Program-made: the position numbers and the translations under genes
Part shown: positions 10,471-22,057 of the stretch, one piece after another
Layout: every line of letters begins with the position of its first letter
Numbering within the stretch: the first letter of the stretch is position 1
Notes under the pieces: generated by a model
Told to the model about the DNA's origin: nothing
What the model saw: only the letters and a program-made list of their open reading frames with translations
Databases searched by the model: none
Assembly: GCA_023101885.1 (NCBI GenBank)
Contig: JALPQD010000393.1
Coordinates: forward strand, 186,001-250,000
Source of the DNA: Typhlomys cinereus
Taxonomy: Eukaryota > Chordata > Mammalia > Rodentia > Platacanthomyidae
Length of the DNA stretch: 64,000 nucleotides
Reading direction: 5' to 3'

Positions 10471-12427
10471 AGTCAAAAAGGACCAGCTTTCTGGCTACTG
10501 AAATAAGAGTTTGCTTTCTATTCAAATCCTAAGAAAAATGAAGAAAAATAAAACCCAACTCTTCTTAGGTCTGTGCAGTAGATGAGAGGTGAGTAAGTTA
10601 ATCACTTGACTACTTTCAGCAATATTTTTATCTTCATATGATTAGTATTCATTTTTTAGGGAAGTACACTGTGTTTGCAAGGCTTCTGTGATATGAATCT
10701 GCATATGGATATCAATTACCCTACATAATCCCCTTTCTATATTGGAACATAAAATGGCAACACACCTGGAGTATATTTTTCCAGAATAGTGCCAGATTAT
10801 GCTGGGCTCTTTGCTCTCTTCTTTAGACAGATTACTTGCATTTTTATATTATCTGCATTGAGCTCATATGCAGCCTGTAACCATTGGCAAAGAAAGTTTT
10901 GGGTTTGTGCATGTGACTGAATCTCCTCAGGATGTGATTCTAAATCACTGAGCTGGTTGAGGTGTTCTTAGCAAAGTCTAATCTCCATGTTCTGCCATGC
11001 TTCTTCCTTGCTTGCCTTCCTTTAATTATCCTTCTATTTAGGGATGCAACTAGACTGCTCCAATGGCTGAAGCCAAGGGCATTATCTCAATGCAGCACAA
11101 ATTTCATGTCAATACTGATAAATCCAGTAGCAAAGAGATGGTGAGAATTGTAGCTTAACATGGCAAAAATACTTTCAAACAGAATTCAATCCTGAGAAGA
11201 AGAACTAGTTCAGGTCATAAGGCTGGCCTCTCCTTATGCATCAAACTGACATGTGAGATTGGCTATGTAGGAAAAGATCCTTGCACAGGAAAGAACTGTA
11301 AAAGGAGCCATTTCTTTCTCATCTACCCAAGTTTGAGGGTTGTATCTCTGTTCTAGCTCTTTGTTCTTAGCACAAACTTTATAGCACATTCCGTTACATC
11401 ATAGCAACAACATGGTTGTGACTTTGTCTAAGAGCTGAACAGATGATCTGCAAGTCTGTTTTAAGGATGAATCTATTCCAAGGTAAGGAGGAGTCAGGGA
11501 ATATTTTGCTTTGTACCATAATGTATTATTCTCCATTTCTGAATATCAGGACAGAATCTAAGTGGATTGGTTGGACCATCGCAAGAGGATACATTTCCTA
11601 CATTGTATTGCTTCCATAGTAAGATAGGGGTCAGCCAAGGAGAATAATTTGTGGCTTAGGATGGAGTTTTGTGACATGAACTAAGAAAAATTAATGAATA
11701 TGCCATATCAAAAGTTCCTATAGATACAGAAATGTAGTATTGATCAGCATTTTTCTTTTTCATGATATGAGGCATGTGTGGATATGTTCACAGGTATGCA
11801 AACATGCATTTGTGTGCATACATGCGTGCACACAACTGATGTCAGAAATTTTTTTATCCAAAGATAGGGATGAAGAACAAGCAAAGACAGCTATTTGAAG
11901 AGATTTTATAAGAGTATAAGTAGAGTAGGGATCTTCTGGGAGACAGATATGGGAGACAGTGCAGAAGGCAGTAAGTATTCTGCTATTCTGAAGGTCTAAG
12001 GGTCAGGACTATGTGTGGGAAGCACTCTGTAGATTGTCACGCTCAGGATGCAACTGACACCTCTGGTAAGACTCATTGGACATGCAGAATGCTCTCTGGG
12101 TGCTGGAGATTCAAGTGTGAAGCAGGTTACTGGAGGATCTGTAACTTATGTTTTCTACCCTGGCTGTTGGAAGCTCAAACTATTCATGCCTCTGTGTTAG
12201 CTCTGGGGTGGTTCCTCTTCAGCTTCTGTAGTTTCTTTACAGATTCCTGATGCTTTCTAAGGCTATGGCTTGATTTTTCTCTACCAAATAATTATAAATC
12301 AGAGGAAGAGTTGATAAGGTATATGATTAGTTTAAGACAAAAATAACAAACAAACAAACAAACAAAAAACCAGAGTGAGCAGGAAATCTGGAGATACAAG
12401 TTGGGATTTTACTCCAGTGTTATCAGG
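10471..12427. other. Unassigned, mostly unique sequence
   Basis: Nothing firm is recognised. A short region near 11755-11840 (GCATGTGTGGATATG... GTGCATACATGCGTGCAC) resembles the TG-rich flank of an inverted B3 SINE but lacks the diagnostic head. A small (ACAA)n run lies at 12343-12366. Confidence 0.3.
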
Positions 12428-12907
12428 TGTGATAGTTAAGCCTGGGTGTCAACTTGACACATCTGATATTAACTAAGATGGGCTGAGAGCACATTTGGAA
12501 GGATCAACTGAAACCACTTGACCTATCAGAACCTCCAAAGATTTCATAGGATCCTCCCAGTACTGCATCATATAAAAAGGAGCCACCAAAGAGTAAGAGT
12601 GGCTTCTTGCAGCTGTGCTAGGAATCGTTCTTCCTTCTGGCCGCCCGGTTTCTTCAACCTTCTAGCCTTCGACTAGACTAAGACTTTAGGAGTTCTCCAG
12701 CCTTCAGCCATCACCCACCTGACTACAGAACTGAGCAGCTAGCTAATGGCAGCCAGCGCTGGAACTACCTCGGCTACTGGCAACTATCGCTGGATGACTT
12801 TGGCCATATCTATAAGCCAACTCAATAAATTTCATATATATATATATATGAATATATACATATTCATTCTGTGAATCCCATGACTCTACAGAACCCTAAC
12901 TAGTACA
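12428..12907 (+). mobile_element. ERVL-type solo LTR
   Basis: The element begins TGTGATAGTTAAGCCTGGG and ends CCCTAACTAGTACA, so it has TG...CA termini. The start resembles mammalian ERVL LTRs (TGTGATGGTTAA...GTCAACTTGAC). It carries TATAAAAAGG at about 12571 and CTCAATAAATTT at about 12821, plausible TATA and polyadenylation signals. The flanking 5-mers TCAGG (left) and CCAGG (right) differ at one base, as expected for an aged target-site duplication. No internal region or partner LTR is adjacent, so it is a solo LTR. A copy in the opposite orientation lies at 21961-22475. Confidence 0.85.
12835..12868. repeat. (TA)n microsatellite inside the LTR
   Basis: A short TATATATA run directly follows the AATAAA of the LTR. 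The inverse copy at 22001-22056 has a longer AT run at the same place, so the microsatellite grew from a site shared by the LTR family. Confidence 0.8.
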
Positions 12908-14884
12908 CCAGGGGAAACAGAGATGGGACTTATTTAACCTTGAACACCTACACCATACTGGCTTGATGACTGGAAGGCAGCCCTCTGCGGTGCGCCCTGT
13001 CTGAGCAGTTCCTTATTCTCCTCCTCTGCCTTCTCAGCCTCCCCAGTGTGACTGCTCTTCCTTCCTCAGTTTTCAGCTCAATTGACTTGCTCCAGGAGAC
13101 CTCTGAAGCAATTTCTGGATTATTCACATAACCTAAAACTTCTTGCATTTTCTTTTCCCTGGGAACTTAGAGAGGACAGTCTCCCACCTGATTCCCAGTG
13201 TTAACAACCATAGTTTTCATTTGTTTTCCCTACTTTTCTAGACATTGGGATGCATTTGGCTCTTTTTCCCTGCTAGGCCAGATGTCGAAGACCTTAGATA
13301 GTCTTTCCTAGTGTGATTGGCTTTGCTTATTCAATTTAGTGTAAAGAACTTCAAAGGATGTGAGTTTGCCCAGTTTCCAAGATAATCAAATAAGAGTGTT
13401 CTGTATTTATAGGGCAGTCAGGCAGTCAGAAGATGTGAGAATGTGATCAACTTGAGTTTCATGTCTCCATCATTGCTTTGTGTCCCCAACTCCTCTGGGG
13501 CTTTCTGTACTGGCAAGATGAATGGCACGCCTACAGTGTGTCTGTGTCACAGCCCAGGAACCTGGAGCCCCAGGCTTACAGAGGGGTTGCCAGCCAATTT
13601 GTCAAATTTTGTCCTGGAAGGACACATTTAAAAAGTACTTTGGTTGTTACATAACCTGTCGTCTTGCCCAGAAGGACACACTATTTTTATCTTCCAGGAT
13701 TGTTTGATGTACAATCATTTCTTGGAAAGACAGTCAGGACAGAAGTTGTCATAACACTGTGGAGAAGAACGCCTCAATGCAGCCTTGAAAAAAACCAGAT
13801 GTTAAGAAGTGTAAGTACTTGTTCAGAAAGACTGAAAATGTTTAAAAGTCCAGACTCAGGTTTTCTGTGAGCATTTAGGACAAATAAAAGTTCTTATAAA
13901 CACCAGAAAACATTCCAGCTTTTTACTTTGTTTGGGCAGATTATCAAGTACAGTGGGGTTCTGCTCTGTCAGGATGTATAAGGATATCAACTGCAACACA
14001 GACACATTTGCTGTGTAGATTCAAATACAGTAACAAGTTGCTGATCTTCAAAAAGGCATAAAGCATCACTTCCAATTAAATCATATGTGTCTCACCATCA
14101 GCTGGGTTTTTGCTGAATTGGAATGGAAAATGCCAAAAGAAAGCAAGCTGCTGGTGTGCACTGCACATCTTGTCCTTACATTGGAGATCTTCTTGCTGTG
14201 AAAAACCTTCACATGTGATATCTGAAGAAAGAGCGACTAATTATGTGAACCTGAGCATCGACGTGCCACTATTAGACTTGATTAAAGAAACACAGCTAAT
14301 CATGTTGATCTCATTGTTTGGCAAAGTCCCACAGGAAGGCAGAACTATTAGGCACTACTCTCTGACAATGTCAGAAGCAAGCTCATGCCACTCACAGGCT
14401 TAGCAGGTTCGTTGAACAATTTAAACAACATTATATTCTCTCAGAAAGGAAGGTTTTATCAAGTTGGAAGACAAACTTATGATAGGTAAGAAGACACTGT
14501 CTCTGCTGCAGGCTTTCCTGCTATAGAAGAAAGGGAAGGGCTTAGAGGGCTCATCTTTGTCTACATGGACTAGTTCTGCAATTTGTTGTGGTGACTGTGG
14601 CATAATTCATAGTCAGTGCCTCTTGTGATAAGTGCTCACCAGAGGCTGGTTCATGAAGTTCACATGTTTAGAAAAATTGGTGTGTATAGGTATTGTATCA
14701 GGAGGTGGGGGATAGACTCAACGATTTTCATCAGATTCGTGGAGATCAAGCAATATATATAAAAGATTTTAGAATTTAGGTTTAGCAAAGAAGAGTTCAG
14801 ATACTTTAGCTGTGTATTTCTTTTACACTTACCTGGATATCAAATTGGTAGAATGAGTCAGAGAACAAAAGTGAAAATAGGATT
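12908..14884. other. Unassigned, mostly unique sequence
   Basis: No repeat family is recognised with confidence. Short open frames (62, 61, 68 and 97 codons on plus; 66 and 60 on minus) have no recognisable domains. Confidence 0.3.
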
Positions 14885-15203
14885 GAAGAGGAGGTTGCTC
14901 AACGAGTAAAGAATTTGCTAAGCAGGTGTAAAGGCCTGAGATCAGACTCCCATATCCATCTAAAAAGTTGCAGTACTTTCTTGCAATCCCAGTGCTAGGA
15001 GGCAGAGTTAGGTGGACACACAAGGTTTGCTGGCCCGAAGACTCTAGCCAATGGTGATATCCAGGTTCAATGAGCAGTCTTAACTCAAAAAATAAGGTGG
15101 GGAGCAATAGAAGAAGACACTTGATGTCTGCCTCTGGTCTCCACATGCATAGTCACCTGAACACACATGCACACACACTCCTATAGCACACATACACACC
15201 CCA
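14885..15203 (+). mobile_element. B4 SINE (ID-B1 fusion)
   Basis: The head is tRNA/ID-like (GAGGTTGCTCAACGAGTAAAG, then GGCCTGAGATCAGACTCCC). It is followed by B1-like wording (TTGCAATCCCAGTGCTAGGAGGCAGA) and then CCAGGTTCAATGAGCAGTCTTAACTCAAAAAATAAGG. The end is GAAGACACTTGATGTCTGCCTCTGGTCTCC plus a CA-rich tail. This order is characteristic of rodent B4. Confidence 0.85.
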
Positions 15204-15280
15204 AAAAGTGGAATGAAGGGAATTGTAAACACTGTAGCTAATTTGAGAGTATAAAATATTTTTGTACATTTTTTACATAT

Positions 15281-15648
15281 GTATGCGTGTGAGGTATGTG
15301 TAATGCTTATGCATGTTCATATGTGTTTGGGTATATATGTGTGTGCAGTTGCATGTGTATATATCCATAAGTGTATGTGGAGACTTGGAGTTGGTGTCAG
15401 GTAACTATTTGATTTCTCTCCACTTCTATTATTAAGATAGGGTCTCTTGAGTGACTCTAGAGTTCCCCAATTAGCTAAGCTAGCTAGCCAGCTTGCTCTG
15501 GGGTTTTATATCCATATTCACCTCCTAAGTGCTGGAATTGCAGGTGGCCACCTTGCCTGTCTGACTTTTACACAGGTTCTGAGATTCAAACTTCAGCCCT
15601 TATGCTTACAGGACAAATGTCTTATCTACCAAGTTATTTCCCTTGCTC
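15281..15648 (-). mobile_element. B4 SINE, inverted
   Basis: On the plus strand a TG-rich tail (15281-15375) precedes AAGATAGGGTCTCTTGAGTG, GCTAGCCAGCTTGCTCTGGGG, AAGTGCTGGAATTGCAGGTGG and finally TCTTATCTACCAAGTTATTTCCCTTGCTC. This is a B4 read backwards. Confidence 0.8.
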
Positions 15649-15674
15649 ATCAATGCATCTTTCCCTCTGTATTT

Positions 15675-15966
15675 TCTTGTGTATGAGTTTGTGGGGTGCA
15701 TGAATATGTGTATGCTTATTTGCATGTGGGTGGGCTCGTGTGTGGGGGCCTGATGTCCAGAATTTTCCTTGATTGTTCTTCCATCTTTAAACCTAGTGCT
15801 TGTAGGTAGGGCTAATTTGACTAGCCAGCTTATTCTGGGGATTCCACCTTCCAGGTCTGGAATTTCAGGCCTATCATGATAGCAGTCCAGAATTTTTATG
15901 TGGGATCTGAACTCCGGTTCTTTTGATTGCACAAGGACTTAACCATTGAGCCATCTCCCCTAGCCC
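15675..15966 (-). mobile_element. B4 SINE, inverted, diverged
   Basis: A TG-rich tail is followed by GGGGGCCTGATGTCCAGAATTTTCCTTGATTG, then TAGCCAGCTTATTCTGGGGATTCC, then GTGGGATCTGAACTCCGGTTC, and ends at ACTTAACCATTGAGCCATCTCCCCTAGCCC, the inverted tRNA-like head. It lies immediately downstream of another inverted B4. Confidence 0.8.
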
Positions 15967-16441
15967 TATCATTTGTGCAATTTTGAGTAAAGTAATTATC
16001 AACCAGTTAACAGGTTAGTCTGGTAAAGTTATCCTTTTAGATAGCCAGAGAGGGCCAAGACAGACAGTTTTGGTGCTTGAAGAGTTCTGCAGAAAACCAT
16101 GAGAACTTGACTGAGGGAAACATGTGACTTTCTCTATAGTCACATGTCAGTATCTCCAGCCTCTGAGGCCAATTTGGCCCCATCTTCCTAAGTTTCTCAT
16201 GAGTCACGGGGGAGACTTGCAATATACTGGAAGCCATGTCAGATTTTTCTTAGGTGACAATGTCTATGATTTTGTCAAATTTATACTTAGCATTATGTTT
16301 CTATCATAATGGGGGTCACTTTTTTCCCCTTATAATATGGACAGTTTTCGAGACACAGTATACATTCTGTTAAGTCAGAAATATTGAATCATTATTTTTC
16401 GTTACACTTTATATGAAAAATAGAATTTAAAATATATGTTT
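15967..16441. other. Unassigned block
   Basis: No gene or repeat is recognised between the B4 cluster and the next SINE. Confidence 0.25.
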
Positions 16442-16735
16442 GGGAGCTGGAGAGATGGCTCATGGAAGACTCTGCCTTGCAAATAGAAGAACATGAGTTT
16501 GGATCCCAGATCCCACGTAAAAATTCCAGGTGGAAATGGGAGCAGCCTGTACTTACTGTTCTGACAGGTGGAGCCTGGAAAACTTCAAAACAATACAATA
16601 GGGAGACAGAGCAATCCAAGATGATTCTGAAAATCACCCTTGGGTATTAACAAGCACACATGTGTCCTCTGATACATGCAGAGACACAGACACAGACACT
16701 CATGGACACACAAATGTGCATATATTGGCATATAT
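16442..16735 (+). mobile_element. B2-like tRNA-derived SINE, older subfamily
   Basis: Head GGGAGCTGGAGAGATGGCTCATGG and B-box region ATGAGTTTGGATCCCAGATCCC. The body has ATTCCAGGTGGAAATGGGAGCAGCC, GGTGGAGCCTGGAAAAC and CAATCCAAGATGATTCTG. The tail is an ACACAGAC-type repeat. A 140-bp duplicated unit (16781-16920) begins about 45 bp downstream. Confidence 0.85.
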
Positions 16736-16780
16736 TGTAAAAGTGAGTGTCTTTATTCTTTATTATTGATCACTATAATC

Positions 16781-16920
16781 AAGAGCTACTTAATGATTGA
16801 TCTATCAATGACTAGCAAAGACAATAATGGTGAAAGGAATGTGTACTGGAGGATAATGGTGGGCAGAGACACAGAGACTCTGGGAACTTTTTGAGGAGAA
16901 AGAAACTTTATTATTCAGCA
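16781..16920. repeat. 140-bp duplicated unit, copy 1
   Basis: Begins AAGAGCTACTTA and ends TTTATTATTCAGCA. It aligns along its whole length with 17981-18118 (shared GGTGAAAGGAATGTG, GTAATGGTGGGCAGAGACA/TAATGGTGGGCAGAGACA, CTGGGAACTTTTTGAGGA). The minus strand reads TGAATAATAAAGTTTC, an AATAAA-containing end. That would fit part of an LTR or another minus-strand retroelement; this is inference. Confidence 0.85.
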
Positions 16921-17224
16921 ACTATGTATAGTTTGACTTGTTACTAAAAATATCAATGCAGTTTCTCAGCAGCTGGATTTTTCTGGCAGCTGCCTCTTTC
17001 TTCAGGCTCTTTCTGAGAACCTCCTTGCCCTGGCTGCCTGCTTAGTCTGTGGATTGAATCCTTCTTAATCCCTTATCTTTATGACCATGGTATTCCACAG
17101 TCTAATGATTCAAAAATATGAGGAGTTTGCCCAAAGTTTTCTGCAGACATTCAGGCTGAACTGGGTCAGGATTTATTGCTGAGAAATGAGTTAAACATCA
17201 GCTGGATTCCAACATATAAGGATG

Positions 17225-17780
17225 CTTTTCTGGTAGAACTAGGCCAGAATAATCTCTCCCCATCCTGAAGCTCAGGGAAATTTGCGGAAGAGGGGGTGGT
17301 AAGATTGTAAGAGCAAAAGATGGGAGGAGCAATGATTTCCAAGATACTCCACACAAGTTAGGGCCGAAGCAATCATAATAGGACTTTGCATGCCCTGTGC
17401 AATGTCTAACACACTATTGACCTCACAAAGTCTAGCATCTGCTAAAGGCACCAAGATCCTTGGAGACAAGGGATTGACAGCCACAGTAGTGTTCCTGTAC
17501 TTAAGGGGAACACAGGAAAGGGTTCAGGGAAATGCCACTGGGTCCTTGTACGTCATTGGAGAGGAGGGCCCAGAGGAGAGTCTGACATGTACATTAAAGG
17601 ACTCTCTTGGGATTGGGGGGGCACTGGGGGATGGGGAGGGTAGCAGGAGGTTCAGGGGGAGGAGAAGGGAGGGAGGGAACTGGTCTACCTATTAAGCTTG
17701 TATGAGCGGAAATAATAATAAAAAATGTTAAAAAACAAAACAACAACAACAAAAAAACAAAAAACAAACAAAAAGAAAGA
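17225..17780 (+). mobile_element. L1 3' UTR, 5'-truncated element with A-rich tail
   Basis: Contains ATCTCTCCCCATCCTGAAGC, GGGAAATTTGCGGAAGAGGG, GACTTTGCATGCCCTGTGC, TGGAGAGGAGGGCCCAGAGG and a G-rich polypurine tract (17617-17677). It then has AAGCTTGTATGAGCGGAAATAATAATAAAAAA and a (CAA)-interrupted A tail to about 17780. The same sequence in inverse orientation forms the 3' end of the outer L1 at 22860-23400, including the GAGCGGAAATAATAA terminus. Only the 3' UTR is left. Confidence 0.9.
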
Positions 17781-17790
17781 ATGCTCTTCT

Positions 17791-18350
17791 GGGACTGGAG
17801 AGATGCTCACTGGTTAAAACTTTTGCCTTTCCAGAAAAAGGCCCTGAGTTCGGATTCCCACATCCTTCTGAAAATGCGTGTTGAATGTAGAAACCTGAAA
17901 TTCCAGCCTTGGAAGGCAGAGTCTAGGAAACCTCCAGAACAAGCTGGCTAGCTAGACTGACCTTAATGATGTACTAAATTAAGAGCTACTTAGTGACTGG
18001 GTCTATACATGTCAAGATTAAACGATGGTGAAAGGAATGTGGATTGGAGGGTAATGGTGGGCAGAGACATGGAGAATCTGGGAACTTTTTGAGGAATAAC
18101 AAACTTTATTATTCAGCAAAACATATGACTTGTGTTTAATTAGAGACAGAGTCTTACAATAATAAATTGGAAGAGTCAGTGAGGATGATTTTCTATATCA
18201 TCCTTGGGTTTTTATGTATACACATACTCAAGTGCCCTTGTGTACATATATCTGCACACATACCTACACCAACTACATGAAACTACGTACAAACCTATGT
18301 ACACATGTACACACATATACCTGTATGTGCTTATACACACATGTGGAAGA
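17791..18350 (+). mobile_element. B2-like SINE split by the 140-bp duplicated unit
   Basis: The 5' half (17791-17964) starts GGGACTGGAGAGATGCTCACTGG and continues to GAAACCTCCAGAACAAGC. The 3' half resumes at about 18143 with GAGACAGAGTCTTACAATAAT, then GGATGATTTTCTATATCATCC and a CA-rich tail to about 18350. Relative to the intact copy at 16442-16735 the halves are colinear and 17965-18142 is extra. That extra segment is mostly copy 2 of the 140-bp unit. Confidence 0.75.
17981..18118. repeat. 140-bp duplicated unit, copy 2 (inside a SINE)
   Basis: Matches 16781-16920 in the same orientation with a few substitutions and short indels. It sits inside a SINE body, whereas copy 1 sits downstream of a related SINE. 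It could have arrived by transposition or by a local duplication or conversion event involving the SINE pair. Confidence 0.85.
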
Positions 18351-18624
18351 AAAAAAAAAGAAACTTCTGCTTGAGTGAGCGGTAAGAATGTCAGAACCAA
18401 AGGGGTGGGGAGAGACAGTTTCCTCTGGACATGACAGTCTGCTGCATCCACCAACTCGCTGAAGCTGTCTGCTTCCACCACCTCTGCACCTGACTTGGCC
18501 TATCAACATTTCACCATAGGGAAGATCTCAGGTGATTCCATACCTGAGAGACTATACAGAGTTAATGTTAAGGAAAAGGAATTACTACTCCATGGAATAT
18601 CACTGGATATCAGCAGAATATTAC

Positions 18625-18866
18625 TCAATGGAATATTATCCATGTTGCAGCAAGTGCCCAATCATACACCATTAAAGACAACCCAGGTGAAACTCAGTGG
18701 GTCACATGCTTAGAAAAACATGAAATTAGGAGGGAAATTGGTAGGGAAGGTTTAAAGTGGGAAAAGGCAGGGAAATGGATTTGTCTAACAAGGGGTAAAA
18801 ATGGAATAAACTCATTGTACTTGTGTATGACACTCCAGAAAACAAAATATAAATTAAAAATAATCC
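18625..18866 (+). mobile_element. Old L1-type 3' end
   Basis: Has ATTAAAGACAACCCAGGTGAAACTCAGTGGGTCAC, a GGGAAATTGG... purine-rich stretch (about 18730-18780) and an AT-rich end (AACAAAATATAAATTAAAAATAA). It shares wording and order with 5815-5995. Confidence 0.5.
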
Positions 18867-20389
18867 TTTTTTCTGAACATCAGGAACATACGATGCCCTA
18901 ATTATGTTCATTTAGCTATCACTATTTTTTCAGTCAGTTTTCAAACCTAAATTTCTGTTAAAACCTAAATGAAGACTATAAAGCTGTGTGGAACTCTGTT
19001 TTCAATTAGCATTTGCCTAGTTTATAGTTTGGCAATTCTTAATAGTATTGTGCCTCGGGACCCTGGAGCATACTGTTTTGTAGAGTAGGCATATCCCCTT
19101 TAAGCTATTTACATCCAGGTTCTTGTTCCAAAGCTTTCTCCGTCCAGATGTATTCTCTAGATAACTAGTAATCAAAATTGTCCAGAGTTTAATAACATTT
19201 AAAATATTGCTTGCTTTATTTTCTTAATTCTGCTTTATTTTTCTTCAGTTCCCTTGTCTGTACGTTGAGGATGCACTATCTTTATTTTTTCTGCATAAGT
19301 CACTAGACTGGAAGGAAGCACCACAAAGACAATGTTACTATTGATTGCCTTGCTTCTAGGATGTCCCACAGCCCTGAAGCTTCAAACATGGTATATGAGA
19401 GAATGAATACACGGACTTTTACCTAAATGTTTGGAAATGGTGTCTTTAGCTTGATTGCACATTACTTCAGCTGTGATAACATGCTGGCAGCTTCATTGAC
19501 TATGCTGAGTATAGAACATATTGCCTGTTTCTGGAAGTGGTTTCCACAAGGTTCGATTTCATGGTTAACAATTTTCAGAGGAAAGAGTGAAACACTAATA
19601 ACACGGTCTGGGTTGCATTTGCCACATGTTTGTAAAATATGTTGTCATTCTAAACTTATTCAACAGTTTTGGTTTTAACTTTTGGTTTTTAAATGTTCTT
19701 TTTTTTCTCTTTCCTGAAGATATGTCTACTCCATTATGATCACTGACAAAGGCTAAACACCAAAAGTTTAAATTGTCCCAATACTACTGTTAGCTCACAT
19801 AGTTAGAAAAAAATGGAGTAAAGAATAATTGAAATATCAGAGAAATTAGTATTCATAAAAATATGAAAGGAGCATGCATGTAGCTAAAAATTAAAGTTCT
19901 TGTTCCATCCATTATTTTATTCTTTAATTCAAAAAAAAATCAGCTAAATTGAGTTCAAGTCATTTGATTAACTCAGGTGTTGTAACAATTATTATTTGAC
20001 CATCTTTAGTCTGATTCTCTTTTCTATTTAAGCATTGAAATTCACATTTTTTGTTAATCTTTAAGTAACTCTAAGACTCATTTTTAACAAGGAGGGTACA
20101 GTGTTAATTAATATAAAACATGGGGTTCATTCCATATAGCTGCATGCATAATTTTGCATTGAGATTTTGATATGGTGGCAAAGCTGTAGACTGACTTATG
20201 AGTATCTCAATGTGGAAGACGAACCAAACATTGGATTATCATGATTTTATTGCCATCTTTAATCTAAATATCTCAATTCGACAAATGAGTTTTAAAATTT
20301 TCATCCTCTGTTCTTGATGAAAGTAAAAACTAAAGAAAAAAACATAATTGAGGAAACAGTTAGAAATAGCTTGGCTGCACTGATCCCAA
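18867..20389. other. AT-rich unassigned block
   Basis: No repeats or genes are recognised. Frames are closed by frequent stops apart from an 83-codon frame at 19427-19678 with no motif. Confidence 0.3.
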
Positions 20390-20740
20390 TGGTTTGAGCT
20401 TGCTGCTGAAGTTCACTTCCGAAATTTTTTCCATTACCTGTCATCAAGAAGAAGAGAAATATGGCTCCTATAAATTATGTTGCAGAGCAATTGCAGCAGA
20501 AAAATGGCAGCCATTATTTTATCCAATTACTTTTTTTTTCTTACAAGACGGCTCTCCTTGCTGCCATGGTATTGTAAATTAGGAGGTAATGTTTGAAGAA
20601 GGGAGTTGTTACTTCCTTTCTAATGTCTACTTCTATCACTGACAAAATAACTTCATCTTTTAAGTAAATCTAATAACAGCCCATTGATCCCCTGCAGCTT
20701 GGGCTGCTGCACCAGTTTGGTGCTAATACTTTCTCATAAT
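20390..20740. other. Candidate conserved non-coding element
   Basis: This unique block carries AT-rich, homeobox-like words (CAATTAC, TGTAAATTAGG, GGTAATG) and balanced runs such as GAGCAATTGCAGCAGAAAAATGGCAGCCATTATTTTATCC. No repeat similarity is seen. The resemblance to vertebrate enhancer-type CNEs is a compositional impression only. Confidence 0.2.
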
Positions 20741-21114
20741 AAAAATCAAGTTAAAGAAAAGTTTCACTATTGTTAACTTAAAGAATGGTTAATTTAGCAC
20801 AGAGTACCAGTAACTTTTGATGTTACACTTGTTGAATTTTCTTCAGTGAACTGAAATTTTTTAAAATTAATTTTAATTAATTATTTGTGAGTAGAGGTAT
20901 GGGTTTAGTGGGAAAGTAAAAATTACAATATTGTTCAGTGTCCATGATATGTTAGATCTTGTCCAATGTTTGATAGTTAATACTGTATAGACATCAAGTG
21001 GCTGCAAGTGTCATTACATTTGTGTTTTAGAAAAGTGAACTTTTTTTTCAATGTCAAATCAAAGAACAGGCTTAAGTCTTCTTGCATGCTAAAGTTATGT
21101 TTTTAGACCACCTA

Positions 21115-21370
21115 TATTATTCAGTTTGGGTTGCTACAAAAAATTATCATAGACTCAAAAGTTTAAACAGAAAAATTTACTTTTTATAATACTGGAGGCT
21201 GAAAGTCTGATCCAGAGTGCCAGGGAAATCAGGTTTTGGTGAGAACCCTTTGTGGGTTACTAACTGCTGTCTTCTTATGATATTGCTTGTGATGGAAAAA
21301 GGGTATGTGAACTTCCTGGGGTCTCTGTTACAAGGCACAAGCCCTGGGCATGAAGTTCCCATCCTTTAAT
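21115..21370 (-). mobile_element. MLT1-type MaLR LTR, inverted
   Basis: On the plus strand it reads GGGTTGCTACAAAAAATTATCATAGACTC, AAACAGAAAAATTTACTTTTTATAATACTGGAGGCTGAAAGTC, GTGCCAGGGAAATCAGG and TTGGTGAGAACCC. This is the order of the reverse complement of the MLT1 3' half. Confidence 0.65.
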
Positions 21371-21465
21371 ATTACACATCTATGGTTTTGATTTTAGCAT
21401 AAGAATGGAAGCAGTGCATACACTTCCCTTTATTAAAGCATATCATCACATTTTCCTTTGTTCCC

Positions 21466-21606
21466 CCTCCCCCTTCCCCCTCTTTTCCTTCTCCCCCTCC
21501 TCCCTCCCTCCCTTCCTTCCTCCCTCCCTTCCCCCTCCTCCCTCCCTCCCTTCCTCCCTCCCTCCCTCCTCCCTCCCTCCCTCCCTCTCTCCCTACCTCC
21601 CTCCCC
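21466..21606. repeat. Polypyrimidine tract, (CCCT)n/(CCTT)n-rich
   Basis: About 140 bp of almost only C and T on the plus strand, built from CCCT and CCTT units. The Gly/Arg/Glu-rich and Pro/Ser/Leu-rich open frames over it are artefacts of the repeat. Confidence 0.95.
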
Positions 21607-21684
21607 ATTGGTTCTGGGGATCTGACTCAGATCATCAGGATTTCTTTACAAGGGCTTTTACCTGCTGAGTCATCTTGTCAGCCT
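21607..21684 (-). mobile_element. B3-like SINE head fragment, inverted
   Basis: TTGGTTCTGGGGATCTGACTCAGATCATC followed by TTTACCTGCTGAGTCATCTTGTCAGCC is the inverted head of a B3-type SINE. The adjoining polypyrimidine tract takes the place of its body. Confidence 0.7.
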
Positions 21685-21960
21685 CTTAATTCATTTTCTA
21701 AGTGTGAATTACTTTGACCCAATGACAGTGAAAGATGATAATTGACTTAATACCCTCGATATCAGATAGAAGAAAAGAATGCTTTAGAATATCTTATGAA
21801 TTGAGAGCAGTGTTATAATCAGAGGCATAGAAACACCTTCTTTATAATTTTTATAAATATAAAAGATCCACTGATTTAAGAGCCCCAAGGATGGGAAAAT
21901 TATATAGCAATAACTTGTCATTCATTCAGCACATACAATCCAGAGTCCCTCTTTGAGTAA

Positions 21961-22004
21961 TGTATTAGTTAGGGTTCTCTAGAGTCACAGAATTCACACA
22001 ATGA

Positions 22005-22057
<53 letters not shown>

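Noticed and set aside
11755..11845. Possible inverted B3 SINE tail
   Set aside because: Only TG/CATG-rich wording is present, with no diagnostic head or body.
21372..21668. Gly/Arg-rich and Pro/Ser-rich open frames
   Set aside because: They cover a polypyrimidine tract next to a SINE fragment; no gene context.
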